Below, piece by piece: positions 45,945-57,780 of a stretch of 64,000 nucleotides of DNA. Under the pieces are notes generated by a model that made no database searches, was not told where the DNA came from, and saw only the letters and a program-made list of their open reading frames with translations. This DNA is from Petunia secreta (Eukaryota; Streptophyta; Magnoliopsida; Solanales; Solanaceae), in NCBI GenBank assembly GCA_029990175.1, contig JARKIP010000049.1, positions 10,518,001 to 10,582,000 of the forward strand. Direction: 5' to 3'. Each line of letters begins with the position of its first letter. Within the stretch, counting starts at the first letter, position 1. Position numbers and translations under genes: made by a program.

Positions 45945-46416
45945 GTAAAAATTTTGCCTAGCAGCCACTTTTAACATTGGTATTTGGTTTGAGGCCACTA
46001 TTTTTTTTTGGTCTTACACTAGAGGCCACTTTTGGGTCTTTACTAAATAAATATTGACTTAAGTTCTGATAATTGACTGAACTTCAGTCCATACGGCCCC
46101 TGGACTGAAGTTCCATCTCTTAAGGACTGAACTTTCAGTCCATATGGCCATGGACTGAACTTCAGTCCATGGTATGGTCATGGACTGAAGTTCCATCTTT
46201 AAGGATTGGACTGAAGTTCCATCTTAAGGACTAGACTGAACTTCAGTCCATATGGCCCTAGATTGAAGTTCAATCTTTAAGGACTGAACTTCAATCCGGC
46301 CTCTGGACTGAAGTTCTATCTCTTTAAATAAAAGTGGCCACAAACTAAATATTTTGGTATTAGTGGCCTGTGCCCAAAGACCAGTGACAAAAGTGGCCTT
46401 TCGTGCACTTAGCCCT
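45945..46416. mobile_element. hAT-like hairpin-rich MITE
   Basis: 472 bp flanked by the 8-bp duplication AAATATAG (45937-45944 and 46417-46424). Ends GTAAAAATTTTGCCTAGCAG and ...CACTTAGCCCT are only weakly inverted, but AGCCACTTTT / AAAAGTGGCC match inside. The centre (46070-46325) is an array of GGACTGAAGTTC and its complement GAACTTCAGTCC. The start resembles the 39234 element. Confidence 0.75.
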
Positions 46417-46424
46417 AAATATAG

Positions 46425-47619
46425 AGTATATGTGCAATTCTTTGCAAGAGTGTGCTGGGGAAGGGGTAAGATTTGATTTGTCTCTTATTCGACTAAAAAA
46501 ATGAAACAAAATATTTCGTTTAGCCCTGGCGATCGCGAGTGTTGAACTTTTTAGTCTTAGCAAAAACAGTAATTGATTCTTAGCGCTTTATGATGAGGCG
46601 ATTTTTCAAGAACTTTTTGTATTAAATTCCTGGTCATTCGCTAGTAAGTGCACCAAATTTTAGCAAAAAGTTACATATTTTTTAAGGGGACCAAAAGTTA
46701 GACACCAGCGCTGAATTCAGTATGATGCCTGTAAATCTACCATAAAATGTTGCACCCTGTTAAAAGGTAACGTTGAAAAGCAAATGATCATTAGTTATAG
46801 TGTAACAAGTCCACTACACTATCATTTCGCTGAGCAACTGTATGATTGTAAAGCGAACTCCAGTTAAATATATAGTTCATAAAGTACACAAATCAAAGTC
46901 TCTTTTCTGGGTGCAATTCAATTGTATTTTTGCTAAATAATAAAGGTAACTCTAGCTAGCTTAAGCTGAAAAGTATATTGGTGCATAACGCATTGATAAT
47001 ACCAACAATTCAAAGCACCCCTAGTAATGACCTAATTGAAGAACATTTAATCATAACCTATAACATATATAGCCGAGGACAACTTGCCAAGTACTAGTTC
47101 AACCATAATATCGTTCGACTCGCCTTTTTAATGTGAGATACGGACTCGAGCAAGGAAACCAAGCTGCTACAGTAGTTAGCAAAGAAGATTTATTAAGGTG
47201 GTTCTTATTTATACAAAACCCAATATACCCAAAAATATAGGTCGAAACATCGGAATGCTTCTCATGACAAAGAAGTTAGCAAAATCTTAAAGATGATGGT
47301 AAATTATTGGGAGAAATAGAGAGAGAAAGAATGTCCGATCAATGTGTGTGTAATACTAACAATTTTAGCGAAAGAGAGAATGCGTGGAACACAAACCAAA
47401 CTTATTAAATTCCTCCATTTAACCTAATACACAAGTGACAACGATACAAACTGGTACAAGGTACAAAGTACAAATTACACAATACATACTATATGATATA
47501 ATTTCAGCCATGATTACATTCTACTCGAGAAGTATTAAGCTCTTATTAAACTTTTTCTAATGTAGTAGTAATATTTAGTTGACATCTCCTTAAACTTTAG
47601 GCACCTCCATACTCACAAC
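46425..47619. other. Intergenic, downstream of the glycine-rich gene
   Basis: AT-rich, no ORF. The 3' untranslated part of the minus-strand gene probably occupies about 47400-47619. Confidence 0.4.
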
Positions 47620-48027
47620 TCAATCACCGGATCCAGAACCAGCTCGTGATCCAGCATATGAGCCTGCCTCTGAACCTGCACCACTTGAGCCACCTCCATT
47701 GCCGGAACGAGAACCAGCTCTTGATCCAGCATATGAACCTGCCTCTGAACCTGCACCACCATTACCTGAAGAAGTTGAACCTGAGCTTGAACTAGAGCTT
47801 GAGCTTGACCTTGAGCCTGAGCCAGAGCCAGAACCTGCACCTGCACCGGCTCCTGAACCACTTCCACCACCTCCTAAGCCCAAGCCTACACCAGCACCAA
47901 CGCCCACTCCAATACCACCACCCAAGTCTAAGCCCAAATTCTTACGTGCCACACGACCTTCAGAGACCATAATAATAGTTGACAAAACAAGCAAAGCAAG
48001 AAAGCCCAATGCCTTCACCCTAGCCAT
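47620..48027 (-). CDS. Secreted glycine-rich protein (cell-wall type)
   Basis: 135-aa ORF; start chosen at the only ATG (MARVKALGFL), followed by a hydrophobic signal peptide ending near VSEG (residue 24). The mature part has GLGLGGG / GVGVGAG repeats, a Ser-rich block (residues ~70-82), and a tandem duplication of about 20 residues (GAGSEAGSYAGSRAGS). Composition and signal fit plant glycine-rich cell-wall structural proteins; no enzyme domain. A TATA motif lies about 125 bp upstream. The opposite strand shows a Pro/Glu-rich open frame that is only the shadow of the Gly codons. Intron-less as read. Confidence 0.8.
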   Translation of the reverse strand: MARVKALGFLALLVLSTIIMVSEGRVARKNLGLDLGGGIGVGVGAGVGLGLGGGGSGSGAGAGAGSGSGSGSRSSSSSSSSSGSTSSGNGGAGSEAGSYAGSRAGSRSGNGGGSSGAGSEAGSYAGSRAGSGSGD

Positions 48028-48152
48028 TCTAAAAAAACTAAAGATTACCAAAACTAGAAAAGCCAATATCTTTTACTAATTTGCAATGTTTCTCTTCTTA
48101 GCTAGTAATGCTTGATCTTTTTGTTGTGTTGATACAAGATAAATGTAACGGC

Positions 48153-48161
48153 TATTTATAG
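48153..48161 (-). promoter_or_regulatory. TATA box of the glycine-rich gene
   Basis: Minus strand CTATAAATAGCC, about 125 bp before the ATG, giving a 5' leader of about 90-95 bases. Confidence 0.7.
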
Positions 48162-48780
48162 TATTACATGCTAAGGTTTTGGTTGGTAAACATTAAAATT
48201 AGAGGTATAGTGCGGGACACTATGCGATATAAAACTAAAAATGATACTAATATTTGTGGATGAGAAATAAAGGCATGCAATTGATGAAAATATTTGGACC
48301 CACATGCGATAGCCATGTACAGTGATAAGCGAGTGTGCCGACCCACCAATATTCCACTACCATAGTGGAATATATAAAATAGACATTATACATGCAAGGT
48401 GGACAATTATCATACTCGTAACATGTAACACACGAAAAACAAAAGACTAACGTGAATATGGAATTGATAGATTATAGACATGTGTTCGAAGGAATTAGAA
48501 TTGCATATTCGAAATGATGAGAGATGGAATGATCTGGATTCTAGGACTAAGGTGTGAATAAGAGTTTGCTTCTTGTGGCTTCAAATATTAAACGTGGTTC
48601 TCTAATACGCAAAGTTATGCAGAAGTCAAATGAAATGATTATTTGCAATATCGTAGATGAATTCGAATAGATAAAGATTGAAATGAAGGTAGCTATATCA
48701 GAACAGAAGTTGACTAGAGACAGTGATAGCTATATTGGAGAGCACGCGCTACTATATCGCTTTAAATACGTTCTCTAATA
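48162..48780. other. Intergenic, no gene seen
   Basis: AT-rich sequence upstream of the glycine-rich gene; nothing recognised. Confidence 0.4.
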
Positions 48781-49043
48781 CTCTCTTTGTTTCAAAATGG
48801 TTGTTATAGTTCGGATTTTGAAAGTCAAACGAGTTCATTTTGACCGTAAATTTAAATATATAATCTTTAAGTTTTTTGTAACAGTGTTTATATATTTAAA
48901 AACTACATAAAAAGTATTATAAGTCACAATTAATAATTAATAAAATAAAATATTTAAAAGACATATGAAAATATTACGGTCAAAATTAAATTCGTTTGAC
49001 TCTCGAAATCCGAACTATGTCAACCATTTTGGAACGCAGGGAG
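48781..49043. mobile_element. Stowaway-type MITE
   Basis: 263 bp; ends CTCTCTTTGTTTCAAAATGG / CCATTTTGGAACGCAGGGAG, TA on both sides. Inner matches (TCAAACGAGTTCATTTTGACCG with its complement) extend the hairpin. It is a diverged relative of the 45446 copy. Confidence 0.88.
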
Positions 49044-50325
49044 TACTCACTAAGCGACTAGCGTAGTGATATTCACCAGAAAAACAGTACTTCTCTCTTG
49101 TTTACCCACGTACCTTCTCCTAAATGGTTCGGGTGGGAGTTTTTAGGAGTGTATTTCTATCTTTTTTGCGTCGAACGATAATTAATTACAAATACAGTAT
49201 TCGATATATATATTGGAGTACTACAGTATATATTAGTGATCCCCTGTTGCACTTTATGTTAGCATGCTAGTACTATTTGAGGAGTAAATGACTTTTTCTT
49301 CGATCATAGTTTTTTCGAATAACTTAAATATTTCAATTGTTAATCATTATGACTTATTTATATATATTTTACCTTTTTCTTGAACGAAATGCCATTCTTT
49401 TATGTACTGTAGTTTTCAGAAGCGATTTCGGTTTATGCATACATAGAAGTAGTCATCCACATCCAGTAGGCAATGCAAAAGTTGGGAGATGGTATCCAAA
49501 ATTTTTAGGAACAAATTCGCTATAGTTGCCACGCATCAACCAATATTAATAGTTGGATTGACAAACATATAATTAAATAAATAAAAATATTTTTTTATAG
49601 TGTTTTAAACTTTAGACTAAATAATTACACAATGCCACGACATGGTTCAGAGGAAACAGAAGTTGAAAATATAGTAAAATAAGTTAAACTGTGCAGTCTA
49701 ATATAAGTACTTGAACTTTTAAATGAGTTGGTTGTACAATAAATATAAAACATATGCATACCATATTTTTTCAAGCGAAGAGTTTCTGGTTCACAATTCT
49801 TAGTCATTTCATCGCCCAAAGATTTTTGCTACCGCATGCACCATTATTCCGAAGAGTTTCTCGGTTTAGCTCACGGACAGTAACAGTAAATATTTAAGTG
49901 TTGAATGGAGTACTTTTAAGTAGATGCTGAAATTGATTACACGTTGAGTTATTAGAAGTCGTAAATATTAGTACAATAAAGAATGGATGAGTTTTAGGAG
50001 ACATATTTTCTGCTAAATTCATTGAAAGTTATGTCTCAATTCATTGAAATTGTTAATTTGGTAACTTATACGCCATACTACAATTTAAAAACATACACTC
50101 TCTCTCTCTCACACACACACTATAATAAGTAACTTAAAAATAAAATCACTTGTATATCCTAGAACCAGGTTACGACTGCAGTGTCAGAATACAAAGTAGT
50201 ATTTGTCATCGGTTGAGCTACTCCGCCAACCGCCTCTAGCTTTTGGATGGGATACTTAGAATCTTTCACAATTGTTGTTGTTTTTTTTTTTTAATTTTTT
50301 TTTTTTTTTTTTACATTTGTACGCA
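49044..50325. other. Intergenic with microsatellites
   Basis: (TC)n(CA)n at about 50098-50121 and a T run at 50279-50312 just beyond the GDSL gene. No gene seen. Confidence 0.5.
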
Positions 50326-52431
50326 TCATGGCGTGTGAATGGTTGAGAATTTTGAGAGGAAGTCCTCCAGTAAGTACTCTGCAATCGTATAGTATGCTGC
50401 TTCAGTTGGATGAATGCTATCAAAAAATACATATTGGGATGGATTTGAACATATTGGAGAGAATATTGTACACAAGGGTCCAGCTTCGAATAGGCCAGTT
50501 CCGCAACACCCTCTTTTGGTTTCATTAAATCCTGTCCCAATTTAAAGTACAAGGGCAATTTCAGATTAATAAGAAATAAAAGAATTTCAGTATTTAAAGG
50601 TGAAACAAAACGGTTTGTGAGATCACATCAGTATTTGTAACCTGAAAATTTTAAATTGAATAATTGAAAGGCTTACCATATTCTTGTGGATTGTTAATAA
50701 GGTTTAATAGGGGAGTATAGATGTCTGCATATAAGATCGTGCTTTCAGGATGATTTGCTTGCAATTGAGATAACATTTCCTTAAGCTTTTGATTATAAAG
50801 TTGAGCGTCACAATTCTCCTTTTCTATGCAAGTTCTAAGAAGTGGAGATTTTGCAGTCATTTGAACTGGAAGACAACCAATTGGTGGCACTCCATTCACT
50901 ACTATTATACGGCATCCAAGATCGTAAAGTTCCTGTAAAATCAAAACAAATATATCAAATGTTAGAATAACAATATAATGTATGCTGGCTTCTAGTCTGG
51001 GTGAGGTGGAGTTTGAAAACATCTCAAATGTTGAATATATATATGGTATTTATACTAGAGACCCATTTTAATGAAGAACATTTCCTAGTTCTCATGGCCA
51101 CACAAGAACGAAAAATAAATGAGGGGAAATTGATAAAATTTCAAAAATCTACACATTATATTTGTTTGGCTAAATAATGGGAGGAAATATAAGATGAAAA
51201 GACTAAAAGAAAATAACAAACAAACAAAGATTTCGTGCTATTTCAAGGCTTTTTTGTTTATATTTTTGTTAACCAGGAAAGATACTCAATCCATCATATC
51301 TTACTAATTTCTTTTTCAGTTTGTTTCAAATAAAATATCACCTTTTTCTATTTGTAGTAAGTTTTTGAATTTCAACATTCCTGTTCTACACTTTAATGAC
51401 TTTTTTTTCGAAATGACATGTATTATGTTTAAGACTAAAAGATGCAAAGGATATTTCGGATGTGCTATACACTTTTAGTTTAAGATCACAATATTCAGTT
51501 TTCTTTTATATTCTTAACTCTTAAGTTTTGTGTACAGTCAAACTAAGACACATAAAATTGAACGGATGAATTAATAAGTTCAAGCTTTCAAACAAGATAC
51601 TCCAGGTTAGGATTTTCCCCGCAAGATTGAAATAGGACAAGCTTATATAAGTCATTATCCTTTTGTAAATTTGACAAAAACTCTGGTACTTTGACAAAAC
51701 TACAAGTGATGGCAGAAACAAAAGTCTAAGCCATTTCAGAATAGCTGGAGAATTGATCACAGACATGCATAGTAAAGAGTGATGCATAACAAGGACAAAG
51801 TAACTCTAACCTTGACAAAACATTGTAGCTTGTCTAGCAGAAAATTTTGGTACTTACTAATATTCATGAACTGAATCCTTCTTGTGGGTAAATCATACCA
51901 ATTAAAAGTAAAGTCATTAGTTCCACAACTAATAACCACCAAAGCACCTTTCAATATTCTTTCGACTTCTCTCTCTCCTACAATCCCTTTAATATTTTTC
52001 AAATACTCCTTAAAATATTCTAACTGTTTCCTTAAGGGAATTGCGCTAGTAATAGCATTGGTTAATTCATCATATCCTGATCCTGCAGATGCAAAGCAAA
52101 GTCCAGTAAGCAATTCATTTGTTGGTAAATTTGGCTGTAAATATGGTGGAACACCATTTTCTTTGACTTTTAGTAAATAAGCCAATATGTCTGGCACAAG
52201 TTTTCCATTAGAAAATCTCCCTGTGGCGACATGGTTAGGGTAATTTTGCCCATAAGGTGGGTGGTTTGCTTTGACTAAAGTGAGTATGTAGTTGTTATTC
52301 CCTGTATCCACTGTGGAATCACCAAATACTAGAATTGAAGTGAACTTTGGTATAGGTTTTTGGCTAGTAGTATTAATTATGATATTACACAACAGAAGTC
52401 CAAAGAAAAAGAAGAAAGCTTTAAGTGCCAT
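50326..52431 (-). CDS. GDSL esterase/lipase 1 (three exons)
   Basis: Exons 52431-51811, 50932-50677, 50531-50326; introns have GT...AG ends and phases 0 and 1; product 360 aa. Residues 1-23 form a signal peptide. SGNH/GDSL blocks: FGDS with nucleophile S39 (GDST rather than GDSL), block II G71 (GRFSNGK), block III G-T-N172-D173, block V D330-x2-H333 (DSIHPTEAAY). Size and layout fit plant secreted GDSL lipases that hydrolyse acyl or acetyl esters at the cell wall; substrate cannot be told. The neighbour at 53683-55491 is a tandem paralogue with the same exon breaks. A TATA-like motif (CTATTTATAG) lies about 40 bp upstream. Confidence 0.9.
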
Positions 52432-52468
52432 ATAGATATTGAAGCTTTTCTTTCTTAATTATAAGCCC

Positions 52469-52479
52469 ACTATAAATAG
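52469..52479 (-). promoter_or_regulatory. TATA-like motif of GDSL gene 1
   Basis: CTATTTATAG sits about 40-50 bp before the ATG; a short leader is implied. Confidence 0.5.
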
Positions 52480-53398
52480 TGGATTTCTTATGGTTAAAAT
52501 CATGAACTTGCACACACACATACATATATAGCTAGGAATTTGTTTCTTGCACGACTATGCAATCAAAAGTCAAGAAATACTCTGATCTCCCCTATTAAAA
52601 TGGAATTGAATGTGATTATTTGTAGCTCTTAGAGAATTAAAAAAGTCATCCAAAGACATATCGGGTCTATTTCAATCAACTTTTTAATTCTTCTATTTCA
52701 CACTGAATGCTACAGTCGTACATGATTTTTGTGTTTTTGTTTTTCAATTTTTTTGATATAAATCCAGGAACTTCTGAGCTGAAGTATATAGCCACCTCCA
52801 AATAAGTACAACACCACAATTCAGGGCTTTGCCTGTATGCACAAAATTAATTAAAAACAAGTTGAAATGGGCATTTAGTATCTGTAGAAAGGTGTTGGAA
52901 GTGTTTGAAAACTTTATCTTCTTCTATATCAGTAGCATATTTTCCGAGTCCATCTGCTACTTGACTACAGGATTTTCGTTCAGATTTACTTTCTTGAGCA
53001 AGCCTACTCTTCTCAATTAGAATATATAAAGCTTTAACTTCTACTAGTTTTATAAGGCAAAAGTTTGTTAGTAACCCTTCTAAACCACCAGTGACAACTA
53101 GCTTCTTCTTTGTTCTCCATGCTAGTCAGCTGTATATAATTCTTTTGTTGTCTATTATTGGAGTATACGTATATAACCATTTTGCTTCATTACAGTATAT
53201 AGATAAATAAACAAAGAAGCTAAAGGGTCGCCATATTTTACTTATGATGTGTGAATTGTGATGAATAAATTATTTTGAGGAATATTTTCTCTCCGTCTCT
53301 GAAGGCAATACGTCTGTCCAAGGCAATTATTTGTCGATGATGTTGTTCACCAGGGACTTTAAGAATTAAACTATTTCAAGACTGCTAATGCATGATTT

Positions 53399-53433
<35 letters not shown>

Positions 53434-53682
53434 TGGCTTCAGAGATAATGCACAGACGTTTACAGTTATTTCAAGAATGCTGCTAATGCATTAGAGAACA
53501 TTGGGAGATAGTCCTTCACTAAGCACTCATTAATGATCTAGCAGGGGATTTCAAACCATTCACCGTCTACTTATACATTCTTTTTGTTTTCACAACAAAT
53601 GAAAATATCTGAATAAAACAACTTTACAATACAAATTTTCAACATTAAAAATTGTCTGAAGGAAAATCAAGGGCTTCTTATT
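52480..53682. other. Intergenic between the two GDSL genes
   Basis: No ORF of note; (GA)n at 53401-53428. TATATAGCTAGGA at about 52526 also occurs upstream of gene 2 (55593-55605), a trace of the duplicated promoter. Confidence 0.6.
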
Positions 53683-55491
53683 CTAGCTTGAGAACTTTGG
53701 TAGAAGGTCCTTCACTAAGTACTCAGTAATGTGGTAGTATGTTGATTCAGTTGGATGAATGCTATCAAAGAATATGTATTGGGAAGGATCTGAACACAGT
53801 GGAGAAATTCTTGAACACAAGGGTCCAGCTTCAAGTAATCCAGTTCCACAACACCCTCTCTTGGTTACCTCAAATCCTGTACAAAAGCAATTTTTAGACT
53901 AATTTGAACAAGAAATATGTAGGTGCATGTTTGAGGTTTTGTGAATCTACGGGGTCATTTGATATACGATGTGAAAGGCTAATAACACGGAAAATAAATA
54001 ATGACAGATTATTTAATGAAACAATACAGTACAAGTACACGAAATCGGAGTATTTTACTACTTATTGAAAGAACTTACCATATTCTTGTGGATTGCTGAT
54101 AAAGTCTGATACAAGAGTATAGCAGTCAACATATAAAATCTTGCTTCCAGGAAGATGTACTTGCAATTGAAGTAACAATTTCTCAAGCTTTTGATTATAA
54201 AGTTGAGCATCAAAATTCTCCTTTTGAATGCAAGTTCGAAGAAGCGGAGACTTTGCTGTCATTTGAATTGGAAGACAACCAATAGGAGGCAGTCCATTTA
54301 CTATAATACTACGGCATCCAAGATTGTAAAGTTCCTGCAAAATCAAAACATTTATCACACAGATTTTAAGTTTAACATATTAAATATATTTTACATCATC
54401 AGTACAATTTGTATCCGCATAATATTGACAAGAGATACTTTAAAGTAGAGTAACATGATCACTAATTTTGGTATTAGAATTGAGGCGTATTTGTTGTTGT
54501 AAAATCTACACAAATACTTACCTAGTTATAGTAGTTCTCATTATATTTTCCAGGTCACTAAATTAGATCAGATATGAACAGTCACTACTTATTATTGTAA
54601 GTAAATTTTACCCAACCGTATAAACAAATTATACACGGTAGTGCACAAACAATATACTACTCCTACTATATATCACACATTAGATTAACGGTATGACACA
54701 AAGATTGGTGTCTCTGAAGTCTGATTTTATGCCTTGACAGTTGACACCTATGCAAAGGGACAAAACTGTTCTTCAGTGACAATAGAAACAAAAGTGTTAT
54801 AACTTTCAGAAAGGCTAAGAGCTCACGAATATACATAGAAAAGAGTGATGAAAGACGGGGATGGAGTAACTCTAATTACCTTCACAAAATTTTGTAGCTT
54901 GTCTAGCAGAAAATCTTGGTACTTACTCAAGCTAAACTGAAGTCTTCTTTTGGGTACATCATAGAAATTAAAAATAAAGTCATTAGTCCCAGCACTAACA
55001 ATAACCAAAGCACCTTTCACTATACTTTCAGCTTCTTTTTCTCCTACAATCTCTTTAATTTTCTTCAAATACTCCTTGAAATATTCTAACTGTTGTCTCA
55101 TAGGAATTGCTCCAGAAATAGCAGTAGTTAATTCATCATATCCTGATCCTGCAGATGCAAAGCAAATTCCAGTTAGCAATTCATTTGTTGTTAAATCTGG
55201 CTGAAGATATGGAGGAACACCATTATTCTTGAGTTTTAACAAGAAAGCTAATATGTCTGGCACAAGTTTTCCATTTGAAAATCTGCCTGTGGGAGCATGG
55301 TTTGGATAATCTTTTCCATATGGTGGATGGTTGCCTTTGAATATAGTGAGTATGTGGTTGTTATTCCCAGTATCCACTGTGGAATCACCAAATACTAGAA
55401 TGGAAGTGAACTTTGGTATGTGTTGGCAAGTAATTATGTTATTACAGAAGATAAGGCTAAAGGAAAAGAAGAAGAAAGCTCTTGGTGTCAT
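53683..55491 (-). CDS. GDSL esterase/lipase 2 (three exons)
   Basis: Exons 55491-54880, 54334-54079, 53876-53683; product 353 aa. Start set at the ATG opening MTPRAFFFFSFSL, a signal peptide. Catalytic blocks: FGDS S37, GRFSNGK, G-T-N170-D171, D327-x2-H330 (DSIHPTES). Exon 2 is exactly 256 bp in both paralogues and the phases agree, so the pair arose by tandem duplication. The introns differ in length (545 and 202 bp here, 878 and 145 bp in gene 1). A LINE is inserted about 125 bp upstream of the start. Confidence 0.9.
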
Positions 55492-55591
55492 TTGGGACAA
55501 TGAAATAAGCCAAAAGGCTTAGATATTGAAGTTTATGTCTCTTATATTCCTACTGTAGTAGTGTGGAGTCCTGGCTTAATGATTTGAGAGT

Positions 55592-55602
55592 ACGCACCCG
55601 AA
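55592..55602 (-). promoter_or_regulatory. TATA-like motif of GDSL gene 2
   Basis: CTATATATTCGG on the minus strand, about 100 bp before the ATG and only ~13 bp from the LINE duplication. Assignment is tentative. Confidence 0.4.
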
Positions 55603-55626
55603 TATATAGCTAGGATATTTTTACTT

Positions 55627-56885
55627 TTTTTTTTTTTTTTTGGGTAGAAACCTGAGATAACATTATATAAAATCACGCAACATTACAGGTAGCATTCATA
55701 CGACTGTTACGAGAAGTCGTACCACTATTATTACAAGCAACAGTACTAAGGGAAGAAATGGCATTGAGCGCATTTAAATTTCCTAACATAGACAACATAG
55801 CACAAATATTATCCGATGTCCTAATAACAAAAGAAGTGCCAACGCTATCTTCCAACAAACATTGCTAGACAAAATCCGGCGGCACCGCGTAGTGGATAGT
55901 AGGAGAGGTGGTGGACTGGCAGGAAGCTCCTTTTGCCAAGAGGTGAGCTACTCTATTTCCTTGCCGAAAATTATGCCGGATGGTTGGCATGTTCAGCTGG
56001 ATCATCATTGACCTGCAATTTAAAACAATGGAAGCATAAGTAGGGGTGGGTTTATCAAGTAAGCTAATAAATCAGTTGAGTCAGTTTCTATTTCTAACGA
56101 ATTGTAATTCTGGTGGATTGCCAAAGTTAAACCATGGAATAAGGCTAATAGTTCAACGTGTATGTGATTGTGCCCATGAACATTTTTGTGGAAACCTAGA
56201 ATCCAATTTCCATTATTGTTGCGAAAAACACCTCCAACACTGGCTTTATTATGAAGATTTGAATAAGCTCCGTCAATGTTGAGCTTGATTTTCCCTAAAG
56301 GAGGAGGAAACCAGGCTACTTTAATGTTGAGATGACGAGCAGATCTTATATCCTTATCAGTAAGGAGAATGAATTCTAGGATTTTAGAATGAATATGCCC
56401 AAGGGTTATGGACTTGTCCAAATTGTTAATATTATTATTGTTACGATTGAGCCATAGATTCCAACAGGCAAATGATAAAAATTCATGCCAGTTGTAGTAT
56501 TTTGAATTGAGCTTAAGGGAAAGATCCTTGAGCTTAGGCATCCAATTTGTATGGTCGATAAAGTTCACATCAATAGAGCAACTACCCCAAAAGTGTCTAG
56601 CAATGGAACAGTCCACAAAAATGTGGAAGAGATCCTCAATATTGGTTCTACAGACAGGACAGGTAGGATCTATATTAATTCCAATTTTATTCAAGTAGGA
56701 ACGGGTAGGAAGTTTTATTATGAAGGCATTGCCGTAGAAAAAACTTAATTTTATTGAAAGTATTGAGAGTCCATATCCAGTTAAAATCCTGGTTAATGGG
56801 GGCCTGAGTTTCAATTATACCATAAGTGGACTTAAGAGAGAAAATGCCGTTACTATTAAGAGTCCATACAGTATAATCAATTATC
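55627..56885 (-). mobile_element. 5'-truncated LINE with poly(A) and 12-bp target duplication
   Basis: Minus orientation: poly(A) tail (T run 55627-55641 on +) at the left and a truncated 5' end at the right. The duplication ATATTTTTACTT is perfect (55615-55626 and 56886-56897). The content is the end of an L1-type ORF2. Confidence 0.93.
55660..56885 (-). pseudogene. LINE ORF2 C-terminus: zf-RVT and RNase H-like domain
   Basis: Reads a WTLNTFNKIKFFL-type segment, then after a frame change near 56715 the zinc-binding zf-RVT motif CPVC-x7-HIFVDCSIARHFW. Next is an RNase H-like domain (LNIDGAYS, VGGVFRNNNGNW, HVELLALFHGL, LEIETDS). After another frame change near 56025 the HNFRQGNRVAHLLA motif follows. 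5' truncation and frameshifts make it non-functional. Confidence 0.85.
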
Positions 56886-57000
56886 ATATTTTTACTTGTT
56901 AGTTACAGAACTACACAATATTCAACAGTTAATATATCCTCTTTATCTTAATATGACTAGCGTTCTATATTTTATGAAAATAATTAAACATTTGCTTTAT

Positions 57001-57124
57001 AACAACAACAACAACAATATTTCCAGTGTAGTCCCACAGGTGGGGTCCGGAGAGGATGAAATGTCCGCAGACGTTACGCCCACTAAGGTGGAGAGACTGT
57101 TTCTGATAGACTCTCGGCTAATCT
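57001..57124 (-). mobile_element. TS-type SINE, 3' part, with 10-bp target duplication
   Basis: 124 bp flanked by TTTGCTTTAT (56991-57000 and 57125-57134). In minus sense it ends in (TTG)5, the tail typical of Solanaceae TS SINEs, preceded by GGACCCCACCTGTGGGACTACACTG. The tRNA-like 5' part is absent. Confidence 0.8.
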
Positions 57125-57134
57125 TTTGCTTTAT

Positions 57135-57780
57135 TTTACAAAATGAAATTGGACATGAATACATTTGTCTTCTGAAAATAGAATAAAATTTAAAATTAAC
57201 AAAAAAGTACTAACTTGGATTACTACATACGTGTCAAGGATTTGAATTTGGACTACTTTCTTAAGGAATACAAAATTTCCAGTGTGAAACCTAAGTTGCT
57301 TCCCCTGGCTTTATGTGGTAAATTTTGGACTTTAACCCTTAATATTGTAAACCAGTCAATTATTGTGAACTTCTTTGATCTGCAAGTACCAGAATGATCA
57401 TTCTGTCATTTAGCAACTTAAAAATAGCATTTTTCTGCATATGTTTTGTTGCCTTTTCTGCCTCGATTGGAGTATCCAAATTATTATTATTTTTCAAATT
57501 CATGGATGAAAACACCATAGATTTGTTTTGGTGAAAATTTTATAGGTTTCTAATGAATCACGAAGTCCAGATCCCCCAACAAAATTGCATTGTAAATCAA
57601 AGAAGGTAAAAAGAAGAAATACTCATCGAGTAGAAGCTGGATGAACAACACAGTCCCTCAACTAATAGATCAAATATCACTAAGATGTAAAGAAAATTCT
57701 CAAATCTTAGATATATACAAACGAAAGAAATAATGACAAGAATAACGGAACACTAACTGCAACTCATTTATTAGCACTTT
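57135..57780. other. Intergenic, tetraspanin 3' side
   Basis: No gene seen. Includes the presumed 3' untranslated region of the tetraspanin gene. Confidence 0.4.

Noticed and set aside
47699..48079. + strand Pro/Glu-rich open frame (PEPEPE)
   Set aside because: It is the complement of Gly/Ser codons of the glycine-rich gene and has no signal or TATA on that strand.
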